DNA from: Catenovulum adriaticum
GTDB lineage: Bacteria > Pseudomonadota > Gammaproteobacteria > Enterobacterales > Alteromonadaceae
Length of the DNA stretch: 64,000 nucleotides
Direction: 5' to 3'
Assembly: GCF_026725475.1 (NCBI RefSeq)
Contig: NZ_CP109965.1
Span: 1,674,001-1,738,000, forward strand
The notes under the pieces: generated by a model
What the model was told of the DNA's origin: nothing
The model's database searches: none
Seen by the model: only the letters and a program-made list of their open reading frames with translations
Shown: piece after piece, positions 1 through 8,144 of the stretch
Numbering within the stretch: the first letter of the stretch is position 1
Layout of the letters: every line of letters starts with the position of its first letter
Program-made: the position numbers and the translations under genes

Positions 1-174
1 ATTCAAGCCGGCAATTATACAGATGCAGCCAGTGGCGAAATTATTAATATCGGTCAGACACTGAGCCAAACGGTAGCAGCAAACAGTGTAATGGTCCTTT
101 TGTCAGAAGAACCTATTACTCAACCCGCTATTATCAATAAGCTCAAAAAGTTACAACAAGTGGTGCCTAAATAA
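1..174 (+). CDS. 3' end of a possible GH13-type glycoside hydrolase (partial)
   Basis: The window opens inside a plus-strand reading frame whose last 57 residues are visible before a TAA at 172-174. The segment begins AGNYTDAASGEI and continues with a hydrophobic strand ending SVMVLLSEE, then a short charged tail. A Y-T-D-x-x-S-G turn followed by a beta strand and a final aliphatic strand is reminiscent of the C-terminal all-beta domain of alpha-amylase family (GH13) enzymes, but there is no catalytic part to confirm this. A good intrinsic terminator follows 34 bases later. Family assignment is inference from a short tail; that it is a real gene end is much safer. Confidence 0.5.
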   Translation: MQAGNYTDAASGEIINIGQTLSQTVAANSVMVLLSEEPITQPAIINKLKKLQQVVPK

Positions 175-207
175 AAAAGCTAAAGCGTGCAAATACTTGC
201 AAATAAC

Positions 208-248
208 AACAGCGGTGCTTTAAACAAAAGACACCGCTGTTTTATTTT
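208..248 (+). terminator. Rho-independent terminator after the partial gene
   Basis: Inverted repeat AACAGCGGTG (208-217) / CACCGCTGTT (232-241), 10 bp. The loop can itself pair through CTTT/AAAG, extending the stem with one bulged base. It is followed by TTTATTTTA. Position and T-rich tail fit transcription end for the upstream partial gene. Confidence 0.75.
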
Positions 249-317
249 ACCTGATACCTTAATAAAACAAGCATTAATCGCACTTGCTTAAACATTTAAA
301 CCAATACGTTCAATTTT

Positions 318-1181
318 TTAGTTGCTTTGAATGTCTTTTTCTTTGTTTTTTATCACTTTAGGTTGGCGTTTCGGTCTAAAATAATTTTCGTTTAAATAAA
401 ATTCGCGCTCTTGATTATCATCATACCAAAAAGGTACCCCTAAAATAGGTAACGGAGATAGATGTTGATTGTTTTTAAGTGTTGCTTGCTCGGCGATTTC
501 TCTGGCTAATTGCTGGTCTAAATATCGATACTGCTGAGCTGCTGGCCATTGAAAAAAATCATCAGATACACGTAAAAAATAAGCTTTTGCCGTTAACCCA
601 ATAAAAGGCTTTAAACTCATTTCATACATGGCATGGCCAAATATAAATGGTTTTATACTTGTAAACCAGCGACTTCGATTTTGCCAAAAACTTTCAAGCC
701 ACAAATGAGTTTTCAATGCCGTTTTATCGGTATCTTGCGTATAAGCAAGAACCACCCCACACTCGTCAAATAAAGTTAATGCATCTCGTTGTTTTGTTCG
801 CTGCTTCAAACCATATTGCGTTATGTCGTTCACATGTAATTCATTTAAACAACGTTTAGTATTAGGAAATAAAGCCCAAATACAGGCATTAAACAGATCG
901 TGCCAATTATCAATACGAGTCGGAATTTTCTGTTTAGCAAAAATAAGCTCTTCATAGCTCATGCCATGCCAATTCATTGAGTCTGACTGAGCAATAAACT
1001 CAACGGGTTTTAACTTTTGATCTGCTTGTAGCTGTGTCATTAACTGTGTTAATTGTGCCGCGGATGGAAAGCTCGAAAAGTCTGATAAATTTAATAGATT
1101 AGATAAATCATCAAATATCCCACCGCCTGAAAACTGTTCGACACACCAGGGGATATCTGCTTCATATTTCTTTCGTTTCAT
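318..1181 (-). CDS. DUF3025 domain-containing protein
   Basis: 287 residues. The central stretch IPTRIDNWHDLFNACIWALF, the following FPNTKRCLNELH, and the C-terminal LSPLPILGVPFW are the signature blocks of the DUF3025 family, proteins of unknown function common in gamma- and betaproteobacteria. No signal peptide or membrane segment is visible, so it is probably cytosolic. The start is the only ATG before the conserved N-terminal IPW motif. It has no clear Shine-Dalgarno sequence and lies immediately after the terminator hairpin of rluB, so its message may come from read-through or a promoter inside the rluB end. Family call is confident; function is unknown. Confidence 0.8.
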   Translation of the reverse strand: MKRKKYEADIPWCVEQFSGGGIFDDLSNLLNLSDFSSFPSAAQLTQLMTQLQADQKLKPVEFIAQSDSMNWHGMSYEELIFAKQKIPTRIDNWHDLFNACIWALFPNTKRCLNELHVNDITQYGLKQRTKQRDALTLFDECGVVLAYTQDTDKTALKTHLWLESFWQNRSRWFTSIKPFIFGHAMYEMSLKPFIGLTAKAYFLRVSDDFFQWPAAQQYRYLDQQLAREIAEQATLKNNQHLSPLPILGVPFWYDDNQEREFYLNENYFRPKRQPKVIKNKEKDIQSN

Positions 1182-1182
1182 A

Positions 1183-1225
1183 AAAATAATAAGCCAGCTA
1201 AACGCTCAACGATATTTAGCTGGCT
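1183..1225 (-). terminator. Terminator after rluB
   Basis: Perfect 11-bp inverted repeat AGCCAGCTAAA (1192-1202) / TTTAGCTGGCT (1215-1225) with a 12-base loop. On the minus strand it is followed by TATTATTTTT, which runs directly into the ATG of the DUF3025 gene at 1181. Confidence 0.7.
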
Positions 1226-1249
1226 TTGGACCAATTAATCGTTAAAAAA

Positions 1250-2128
1250 TTAGACTCGTCGACGCTTACGCGCTGACTTGCCCGCTGGACGAGTTTTGCG
1301 TAATTCGGATTTACGAATTGCTTTGCGAATACGATTCGCTTTAATATTTTTTATTTTATTATTAGCATCGACTTCTTTAACCATGCTAATCGGAGCCAAA
1401 CTAACTAACTTGCGTAAATAGTTAATATCTTTAACTTCTAATTCCGCCCAACCACCCATAGGTAATGTACGGGGCAATTTAATATCACCATAGCGGATTC
1501 GCGATAGTCGACTCACTTGAACGTCTTGCGACTCCCACATGCGCCTTACTTCTCGGTTACGGCCTTCTGATAAAGTCACATGATACCAACGGTTAATGCC
1601 TTCGCCACCGTGAAACTTAATTTTAGTAAAATTCGCTGGGCCGTCCTCAAGCTGAACCCCTTGGCGTAAACGCTGAATTTTAGCATCCGTTAACTCACCA
1701 AATACTCGAACGGCATATTCACGCTCAATTTCATTGGATGGATGCATTAATTTATTAGCAAGCTCACCATCTGTTGTAAATAGCATTAAGCCGGTTGTAT
1801 TAATGTCTAAACGACCTACTGATACCCAACGGCCATCTTTTAATGGTGGCAAGCGATCAAATACAGTTTTACGCTTTTCTGGATCGTTACGGGTTGAAAC
1901 TTCACTTAATGGCTTATTGTAAATTAACACCCGACATGGAATGTCAGCATGCGCTTTAAATTTAACAACATGACCATTGAGTTTTAGCACATCGTTTTCT
2001 TCAATACGCTCACCAATTTTCACGACTTTTTCGTTAACACTCACTCGTCCTTCTTCGATCGCGCGTTCCATTTCTCGACGTGAACCTTTGCCAGCTCTGG
2101 CTAACACTTTTTGAATTTTTTCTGACAT
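1250..2128 (-). CDS. rluB: 23S rRNA pseudouridine(2605) synthase RluB
   Basis: 292 residues. An N-terminal S4 RNA-binding domain (about residues 1-60; QKVLARAGKGSRREMER) is followed by an RsuA/RluB/E/F-type catalytic domain. The catalytic aspartate is in the motif GRLDINTTGL near residue 108, and the family motif GRNREVRRM is present near residue 190. A lysine/arginine-rich tail (RKAIRKSELRKTRPAGKSARKRRRV region) is typical of RluB. The enzyme makes the pseudouridine at position 2605 of 23S rRNA. It lies 24 bp downstream of scpB on the same strand and is probably co-transcribed; scpB-rluB adjacency is common in gammaproteobacteria. A terminator follows. The RsuA/RluE/RluF alternatives are less likely given the basic tail and neighbour. 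Confidence 0.93.
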   Translation of the reverse strand: MSEKIQKVLARAGKGSRREMERAIEEGRVSVNEKVVKIGERIEENDVLKLNGHVVKFKAHADIPCRVLIYNKPLSEVSTRNDPEKRKTVFDRLPPLKDGRWVSVGRLDINTTGLMLFTTDGELANKLMHPSNEIEREYAVRVFGELTDAKIQRLRQGVQLEDGPANFTKIKFHGGEGINRWYHVTLSEGRNREVRRMWESQDVQVSRLSRIRYGDIKLPRTLPMGGWAELEVKDINYLRKLVSLAPISMVKEVDANNKIKNIKANRIRKAIRKSELRKTRPAGKSARKRRRV

Positions 2129-2152
2129 CTGATTCTCCCGAATCTGATAAAG

Positions 2153-2707
2153 TTAATGAGAAGTGATTTGCTCCGACAGCTTGTCTTCAATTAGCGCAGG
2201 CAAATCTTCGAGACATTGTAACCCAAAATAGTCTAAAAACGATGCAGTTGTTGCAAATAAAGCAGGCCGACCGGCAACTTCTTTATGACCGATAACTTTA
2301 ACCCAGCCACGCTCTTGTAAAGTTCTTATAATTTGACTGCTCACCGCAACCCCACGCACCGATTCAATTTCACCTCGAGTAATAGGTTGTCGATAAGCAA
2401 TGAGCGCTAAAGTTTCTAACATAGCACGAGAATATTTAGGCGCTTTTTCTTGCCATAATTGGCTAACCCAAGGGCTTAGGGTTGAACGAGTTTGAAACCG
2501 ATAGCCAGATCCTAACTTAACCAGTTCTATTCCACGCGGATCAAAATCGAGTTGAATTTTTTTTATCAGTTGAGATATTTTGCGTTTAGACAAAGCAAAT
2601 TCGGCTAATACCGAGCTTTGTAACTGCTCAATGGTTAAAGGTGTATCTGATGCAAAAATAGCAGCTTCAATAATTTGCTGAAACTGTATATCATTTTTTT
2701 TTGCCAT
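2153..2707 (-). CDS. scpB: Segregation and condensation protein B (ScpB)
   Basis: 184 residues, normal for ScpB. Two winged-helix domains are recognisable: an N-terminal one (IEAAIFASDTPLTIEQLQ) and a second with the hallmark ALIAYRQPITRGEIESVRGV near residues 100-120, then the RTLQERGWVKVIGHKEVAGRPALFATT block. ScpB works with ScpA and SMC in chromosome condensation. The gene normally follows scpA; here the 304 bp upstream hold no scpA and the next gene is galE, so scpB-rluB must have its own promoter. The ATG lacks a strong ribosome-binding site. ScpA may be elsewhere, or SMC-ScpAB incomplete. Confidence 0.93.
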   Translation of the reverse strand: MAKKNDIQFQQIIEAAIFASDTPLTIEQLQSSVLAEFALSKRKISQLIKKIQLDFDPRGIELVKLGSGYRFQTRSTLSPWVSQLWQEKAPKYSRAMLETLALIAYRQPITRGEIESVRGVAVSSQIIRTLQERGWVKVIGHKEVAGRPALFATTASFLDYFGLQCLEDLPALIEDKLSEQITSH

Positions 2708-3011
2708 AGAATTTATAACGCAATTACAAATAGAGTGCAGGTGATATTACCCTAACTCAATCAGAGTTTAAATTGAATTCGACGGCGAAGCTAACAGAAT
2801 AAAATTCAGTAACTGTATAAATCTATATTTTAGAAAATACATTTCACTTTACCGCTTGGCGAGTTATATGATGGGATATGTATACTATCATCAAACGAGA
2901 GTTTTTCTGTTTCATTCAAACAGAAAAAGCTGATTTTCAAAAAAATCAGCTTTTGCCATTTACGCAAATAAAATATAAGTCAATGCCTTAGCATTAACTT
3001 AATCAGCTTAA
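2708..3011. other. Intergenic region between galE and scpB
   Basis: About 300 bases with no coding potential. The right part (2902-2954) holds the galE terminator and an overlapping second hairpin. The remainder is AT-rich and must hold the scpB-rluB promoter (minus strand), but I cannot pick a convincing -35/-10 pair. No remnant of scpA is visible. Confidence 0.6.
2902..2954 (-). terminator. galE terminator with overlapping second hairpin
   Basis: Perfect 13-bp stem AAAAGCTGATTTT (2925-2937) / AAAATCAGCTTTT (2942-2954) with a 4-base loop; on the minus strand it is followed by TTCTGTTTG. A second perfect 11-bp stem, TTTTTCTGTTT (2902-2912) / AAACAGAAAAA (2918-2928), shares bases 2925-2928 with the first, so the two cannot both form fully. 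Confidence 0.75.
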
Positions 3012-4025
3012 CTAGCTCTCATAACCATTTGGATTATTTGATTGCCAGCGCCATGTATCTTCAGCCATTTCTTTAACGTCACGCTTAGCAGTCCAACCTA
3101 ATTCTTTTTCTGCAAACGTCGGATCAGCATAACATTGCGCAATATCACCCGGACGTCGTGGCGAAACTTGATAAGGAACCGGTTTACCACTGGCAGCTTC
3201 AAACGCTTTAACCATATCTAATACACTGCTGCCTTTACCTGTACCTAAATTATAAACATGCGTACCTGATTTGTTATGTAATTTTTCTAATGCTTGTACA
3301 TGACCACGCGCTAAATCTAAAACATGAATGTAATCACGCACCCCGGTACCGTCAGGTGTTGAATAATCGTCACCAAATACTGATAACTTTTCGCGCTTAC
3401 CAACTGCGACTTGAGCTATAAACGGCATGAGATTATTCGGGATGCCATTTGGATCTTCACCAATTGTGCCACTTTTATGTGCACCGACTGGGTTAAAGTA
3501 ACGCAGTAAAACCACACTTAGTTTATCGTTCGCAAAAGACACATCTTTTAAAATTTCTTCAACCATCAGCTTGCTACGACCGTACGGGTTTGTAGCGCTT
3601 AATGGAAAGGACTCTAAAATTGGAACACTCGCAGGGTCACCATATACAGTTGCTGAAGAGCTAAAAATAAGACTATAAACTTCATTTTTAAGCATACAAT
3701 CAACTAAAATTCGAGAGCCATTAACGTTATTATCATAATATTCAAGTGGTTTTTCGGTTGATTCGCCAACGGCTTTTAAACCAGCAAAATGAATAACAGA
3801 ATCAATTTTGTGTTCATTGAAAATCGTATTTAGTGCATCAAAATCACGAATATCTGCTTGATAAAACGGGATCGTTTTTTGGCAGATTTTTTCAACGCGT
3901 TTTAACGCCTCAGGTTTACTATTAACCAAGTTATCAACGACAACAACTTCATGACCAGCTTCGATTAAATCAATTGTGGTATGCGAACCAATATAACCTG
4001 CACCACCTGTTACTAATATTTTCAT
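3012..4025 (-). CDS. galE: UDP-glucose 4-epimerase GalE
   Basis: 337 residues. Extended SDR fold: NAD-binding GGAGYIGSH at residues 7-15, the SSSATVYG strand with the catalytic Ser/Thr, and the YGRSK catalytic Tyr-x-x-x-Lys near residue 148. The substrate-domain motif RYFNPVGAH and YNLGTGKGSSVLDM are present. It interconverts UDP-galactose and UDP-glucose, the last step of the Leloir pathway. The start has an AGGTGA ribosome-binding site 5 bases upstream. It is transcribed divergently from the LacI-type regulator, and a GalR-like operator (4071-4090) lies 46-65 bases upstream of the start. It has its own terminator, so it is not in one transcript with galTK. Confidence 0.96.
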   Translation of the reverse strand: MKILVTGGAGYIGSHTTIDLIEAGHEVVVVDNLVNSKPEALKRVEKICQKTIPFYQADIRDFDALNTIFNEHKIDSVIHFAGLKAVGESTEKPLEYYDNNVNGSRILVDCMLKNEVYSLIFSSSATVYGDPASVPILESFPLSATNPYGRSKLMVEEILKDVSFANDKLSVVLLRYFNPVGAHKSGTIGEDPNGIPNNLMPFIAQVAVGKREKLSVFGDDYSTPDGTGVRDYIHVLDLARGHVQALEKLHNKSGTHVYNLGTGKGSSVLDMVKAFEAASGKPVPYQVSPRRPGDIAQCYADPTFAEKELGWTAKRDVKEMAEDTWRWQSNNPNGYES

Positions 4026-4435
4026 AAATCACCTGTTAGCTTACGAGCTTATTTATTAATTAACTTCGCCAAGGTTATACGTTTAACCTTAATATGAAAA
4101 GTATTTTTGATGAATTAACTTAAATAGTTAACATAATGCAAAATATAATCATGATAAATTGCCTTTTTTAAGATAAAATCACTAAAATTCATTAAATTTT
4201 GATAATTTTAATTACGTGGCTAACTGACTAAGCTCAAAACGATCATTTGTCATACTTTCAAAATATAGATAACGCCTCCAATTAATGGCGTTAATCCATC
4301 AATCCAAACTGGCTATATTTTTCAGCATTAAGTAAAACATAATAACAACATAGATTTAGCGTAACGACAAACTGAGTATAAAATGCTAAGCGACCAGTTA
4401 AAGCGAAAAATAAAACTTAGGTAAAACGATTAAAC
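4026..4435. other. Divergent galE / galR-type promoter region
   Basis: 410 bases between galE (minus) and the regulator (plus). It contains two operator-like sites (4071-4090 near galE; 4418-4437 overlapping the regulator start codon) and a 7-bp inverted repeat TAACGCC/GGCGTTA at 4270-4276/4287-4293 with a 10-base spacer. The rest is very AT-rich with no open frame of interest. Confidence 0.6.
4071..4090. promoter_or_regulatory. GalR/LacI-family operator-like site upstream of galE
   Basis: AAGGTTATACGTTTAACCTT: a 20-bp palindrome with central CG and 18 of 20 positions symmetric, the form expected of a LacI/GalR-family operator. It is identical at 16 of 20 positions to the site at 7898-7917 upstream of galT. 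Confidence 0.65.
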
Positions 4436-4437
4436 AT
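4418..4437. promoter_or_regulatory. Operator-like site overlapping the regulator's start codon
   Basis: TAGGTAAAACGATTAAACAT: the left half GGTAAAACG matches the other two gal sites closely and the right half is degenerate. It covers the ribosome-binding AGG and the ATG at 4436, so binding could repress the regulator gene itself (autoregulation; inference). Confidence 0.45.
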
Positions 4438-5449
4438 GGCAACGATTAAAGACATAGCAAAAGCAGCTGGCGTATCACTCGCTACCGTCTCACGAGTAAT
4501 TAACGATGGTCCTAAAGTGGGCGATAAAACTCGAGCGCGGATCAAAACCATTATGAAAGAAATGGGATATCGCCCAAATGCTAATGCCCGGGCATTAGTT
4601 AATCAAAAAAGCGCGTCTTTAGGGGTTGTTATCGCTGAATTAGCCGACCCATTTTTTGCGACTCTTGCACATGGGATTGAAACAATAGCACGAAAAAAGA
4701 ATGTTCAAGTTTTATTAAGTACAGGATCTATTGAAGCCAAAACTGAATTAAAAGCCATTGAAACTTTATTAGAACACAGATGTGAAGCTATGGTGGTACA
4801 CAGTAAAGCATTAAAAGATAGCGTTTTAATTGAATTAGCTAAACAAATTCCGGGATTTATCTTAATTAACCGTTATATAGAAGAAATTAAACATCAATGT
4901 GTGTGGTTAGACAATATCGCGGGCGGTCAATTAATGGCAAATCATATGTTAAAATTAGGCCATAAAAAATTTGCTGTCGTATCTAGTAAGTATCAAATTG
5001 ACGATCCCTATCAAAGGTTAGACGGTATCAGACAAGCGTTAATTAAAGCCGGTGTAGAACTCAACGAAGAAAACATAGAATATAGCAGCCCAGACCAAGA
5101 AGGGGGCGAGATTGCAATGCAAAATTTACTTACCCGTGGCGCTGATTTTACCGCAGTTTTAGGATACAACGATGCAATGGCTGCAGGGGCTATGACAACT
5201 TTATTAGATCAAGGTTATCATGTCCCTGATGATATCTCAGTTATAGGCTACGATGATGTATTATTATCACGTTATTGCCGTCCAAAACTCACCACACTCA
5301 AATATCCAATTGAAATGATGGCATCTCAAGCCGCTGAACTAGCGCTTAGCTTTGCATCACAGCCAAACTTACGTGAAAGCAACAAAGACAAAACTTATAA
5401 ATACACGCCCACCATCATTAAACGTGAGTCTGTATTAAAAACACGTTAA
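4436..5449 (+). CDS. galR: LacI-family transcriptional regulator, GalR-like
   Basis: 337 residues, standard LacI/GalR length. The N-terminal helix-turn-helix and hinge, IKDIAKAAGVSLATVSRVIN, are followed by GYRPNANARAL, then a periplasmic-binding-protein-like effector domain (GVVIAELADPFFATLAHGIE; VIGYDDVLLSRYCRPKLTTL). The sequence and its position between galE and galTK point to a galactose-responsive repressor. Three related CG-centred palindromes next to galE, galT and its own start support local control of the gal genes and of itself. The galactose ligand is inferred from context, not read from the binding pocket. A shared bidirectional terminator separates it from galK. Confidence 0.85.
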   Translation: MATIKDIAKAAGVSLATVSRVINDGPKVGDKTRARIKTIMKEMGYRPNANARALVNQKSASLGVVIAELADPFFATLAHGIETIARKKNVQVLLSTGSIEAKTELKAIETLLEHRCEAMVVHSKALKDSVLIELAKQIPGFILINRYIEEIKHQCVWLDNIAGGQLMANHMLKLGHKKFAVVSSKYQIDDPYQRLDGIRQALIKAGVELNEENIEYSSPDQEGGEIAMQNLLTRGADFTAVLGYNDAMAAGAMTTLLDQGYHVPDDISVIGYDDVLLSRYCRPKLTTLKYPIEMMASQAAELALSFASQPNLRESNKDKTYKYTPTIIKRESVLKTR

Positions 5450-5522
5450 TTTACCTCAATATAAAAGCCGTTGCAGCGTAAACGGCACTATGCTATGTGG
5501 CCTAATACTCAGCGCTAAAACA

Positions 5523-5555
5523 AAAAAACCACAATGCAAATGATTGTGGTTTTTT
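5523..5555. terminator. Bidirectional terminator between galR and galK
   Basis: Perfect 13-bp stem AAAAAACCACAAT (5523-5535) / ATTGTGGTTTTTT (5543-5555), 7-base loop, with A and T tracts on both sides, so it can end both the regulator (plus) and galTK (minus) transcripts. A smaller GCCGTT/AACGGC hairpin lies at 5467-5486. Confidence 0.87.
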
Positions 5556-5578
5556 TAAAATGTAATAGCGAATAAAAA

Positions 5579-6721
5579 TTAAGCGAACGCGCCCTGCTCT
5601 GCAGTACAAATGAAGATAGATTCTTTCAAACCAGTTTCAGCTTGATATTTAGCTTCGATTGTGGCTTTAATTTTATCAACTAAATTATCTGGTACTAAAG
5701 CAACAACACAACCACCAAAACCACCACCAGTCATTCGAACGCCGCCTTGGTCACCTAACTCTTGATGAATCGTTTCAACTAAAAAGTCGATTTGCGACGT
5801 TGTGATCGCAAAGTCATCTTTCATAGACATATGCGAAGCACGCATTAATTCACTGACTTTAGCTGTTTCGCCATTATTTAACGCATCACACATGGCCAAA
5901 GTTCGGTCGTTTTCTGAAATGACGTGGCGCGCTCTTAAATAAGCAACGTCAGACATTTTATCTTTATCTGATTCTAATTGTGCCAAATTTGCATCGCGTA
6001 AGCTTTCTAAGCCCATCGCTTTTGCTGCTTCTTCACACTGTTCACGACGTAAATTATATTCACTATCAACCAAACCACGTTTAACATTTGAGTTGACGAT
6101 AAATAAATTAAAACCTTCAGGTAACGAACTATGCTTAAATTCAAGTGAGCGACAATCAAGTAACATAGCTTGATCTTTTTTACCCATTGCTGAAATAAGT
6201 TGGTCCATAATGCCACATGAACAACCAACAAATTCGTTTTCTGCTTGCTGGCCTTTTAACGCTGCTTGAACACCCGTTAATGGTAAATTATTTAAACTGG
6301 CAAAACATTTTAATACCGCAATCTCAAAAGAAGCTGACGAGCTTAAACCTGCACCCTGAGGCACATTACCAGAAACCACAAAATCAACCCCTTTGATTTC
6401 AGGATAATCTTGCAATAAAGCAATTAATACACCACGGATGTAATTACTCCAAGTGTGCACTTCATCGAATTCAATTTGATCCAATGAAAAACTAACCAAT
6501 TGATTATCAAAATCTAAAGCGCGCACATTCACTTGACGATCATCACGCAGCGAAGCGGCAATATCAGTACCAAAGTTAATCGCTGCAGGAAACACAAAGC
6601 CGCCGTTATAATCTGTGTGCTCACCAATTAAATTAACACGGCCTGGGCCATGGCAAACTAATTCTGGCGCTTGTCCAAAATACGCTTGATACGCCTTAGT
6701 TACTAAATCTTGTCTAGACAT
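5579..6721 (-). CDS. galK: Galactokinase GalK
   Basis: 380 residues, typical length. GHMP-kinase signatures: the galactokinase motif GRVNLIGEHTDYNGGFVFP near residues 27-45, the ATP-binding GAGLSSSASFEIAV near residue 122, and the C-terminal MTGGGFGGCVVAL near residue 330. It phosphorylates galactose to galactose-1-phosphate. The gene begins 2 bases after the galT stop, with only a weak purine-rich site inside the galT end, so it is probably translationally coupled. It ends at the bidirectional terminator shared with the regulator. Confidence 0.96.
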   Translation of the reverse strand: MSRQDLVTKAYQAYFGQAPELVCHGPGRVNLIGEHTDYNGGFVFPAAINFGTDIAASLRDDRQVNVRALDFDNQLVSFSLDQIEFDEVHTWSNYIRGVLIALLQDYPEIKGVDFVVSGNVPQGAGLSSSASFEIAVLKCFASLNNLPLTGVQAALKGQQAENEFVGCSCGIMDQLISAMGKKDQAMLLDCRSLEFKHSSLPEGFNLFIVNSNVKRGLVDSEYNLRREQCEEAAKAMGLESLRDANLAQLESDKDKMSDVAYLRARHVISENDRTLAMCDALNNGETAKVSELMRASHMSMKDDFAITTSQIDFLVETIHQELGDQGGVRMTGGGFGGCVVALVPDNLVDKIKATIEAKYQAETGLKESIFICTAEQGAFA

Positions 6722-6723
6722 AA

Positions 6724-7767
6724 TTATATATTCTCTTTGTAATGTGTTGCAGGAACAGCGCGTAAACGCTCCGCGGCTTGTTCTGGCGTAATATCACGTT
6801 GTGATTCCGCCATCATTTCATAGCCCACCATAAATTTACGAACAGTTGCAGAACGCAATAACGGCGGGAAAAAATGCGCATGTAATGTCCAATCTTGATG
6901 ATCTTGTCCATCAAAAGGTGCGCCATGCCATCCCATAGAATAAGGAAACGAACAATTAAATAAATTATCGTAACGAGTAGTCACTTGTTTAATAATGTCA
7001 GCTAAAGAAGCTTTTTGTTCATCATTTAACTCTGTGATACGACTTACACTAAAGCGTGGTAACAATAAGGTTTCAAAAGGCCAAGCGGCCCAATAAGGAA
7101 CAACAACGATCCAATCATCGTTTAGGCAAACCGTACGCTCACCTGATTCAACTTCACGTTTCACGTAATCTTCAAGTAAATTTGAACCTTGTTCTTGTTG
7201 GTACTTAGCAAAATTAACTAATTTTTTATTCGCCAACGTAGGCAACTGGTTTTGAGCCCAAATTTGCCCATGCGGGTGAGGATTAGAGCATCCCATCATG
7301 GCGCCTTTGTTTTCAAATACTTGAATCCAATTATAAGTTTTTGAAAGCTCAGCTGTTTCAGCTTGCCACGTATTAACGACATCCGTAATTTCAGAAATCG
7401 ATAATTCAGGTAAAGTTTTACTATGATCCGGCGAAAAGCAAATCACTCGACTACAGCCTTGCTCTGTTGCCATTGTGAATAATGGGTCATCATTTGATGC
7501 AGCAGGCGTGTCGTCTTTTAATGCGGCAAAGTCGTTAGTAAAAACAAACGTTGACGTATATTTAGGATTGACTTCTCCGTTAATACGCGTATTGCCCGGG
7601 CATAAAAAACACTTTTCGTCATATGATGGTCGCTGCTCTGTGTCTGGTGTCTCAGACTGGCCTTGCCAAGGACGCTTCGCTCGGTGTGGAGAAACTAAAA
7701 CCCACTCACCTATCATTGGATTATATCGGCGATGCGGATGTTCTGTCGGATCAAATTCTGTAGTCAT
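6724..7767 (-). CDS. galT: Galactose-1-phosphate uridylyltransferase GalT
   Basis: 347 residues. The catalytic His-Pro-His is in NPHPHGQIWAQ near residue 165, and metal-binding CFLCPGN is near residue 55, with the family block FENKGAMMGCSNPH. The C-terminal HIT-like domain has LHAHFFPPLLRS. The enzyme exchanges UMP between UDP-glucose and galactose-1-phosphate. First gene of a galT-galK operon; start has a strong AGGTGA site. A CG-centred palindrome (7898-7917) lies about 131-150 bases upstream and is the likely operator. Confidence 0.96.
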   Translation of the reverse strand: MTTEFDPTEHPHRRYNPMIGEWVLVSPHRAKRPWQGQSETPDTEQRPSYDEKCFLCPGNTRINGEVNPKYTSTFVFTNDFAALKDDTPAASNDDPLFTMATEQGCSRVICFSPDHSKTLPELSISEITDVVNTWQAETAELSKTYNWIQVFENKGAMMGCSNPHPHGQIWAQNQLPTLANKKLVNFAKYQQEQGSNLLEDYVKREVESGERTVCLNDDWIVVVPYWAAWPFETLLLPRFSVSRITELNDEQKASLADIIKQVTTRYDNLFNCSFPYSMGWHGAPFDGQDHQDWTLHAHFFPPLLRSATVRKFMVGYEMMAESQRDITPEQAAERLRAVPATHYKENI

Positions 7768-8144
7768 ATTTCACCTGTAATAACGCTGTCTATTCACATT
7801 TATTTAGACATACTAAACAAGCTGAAACGAACAAAAACCTGTCAGTACATCCGTAAATGAGCACACTTTAGCGTGAAATTTACCAAACGACAAGTAAAAA
7901 GTAAAACGTTTTACCTTAAATTATAAAAAGCTGTTAACAAAAGCATACAAAGCTATCGATTAAAATAAAAAAGTTAATATAAAACAGAACGATAAGAAAA
8001 CAACGGAAATTTAAGCTTTGTGTTAGTTCGTTTTAAAAAAAACCTAATATTAATTTATTTAACATTATAGAACAATTTATTTTGTTAACAGTAACCAAAA
8101 AACTTATTTAATAGATGAAATCTCTAGTAACATGTACAACATTT
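7768..8144. other. galT upstream region
   Basis: 377 bases without a gene. It holds the galTK promoter (minus strand) and the operator-like palindrome at 7898-7917. From about 7930 to 8144 it is very AT-rich and is the 3' flank of the next minus-strand gene; I see no clear terminator for that gene. Confidence 0.55.
7898..7917. promoter_or_regulatory. GalR/LacI-family operator-like site upstream of galT
   Basis: AAAGTAAAACGTTTTACCTT, with a perfect 14-bp palindrome GTAAAACGTTTTAC (7901-7914) centred on CG. Matches the galE-upstream site at 16 of 20 positions. Confidence 0.7.
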
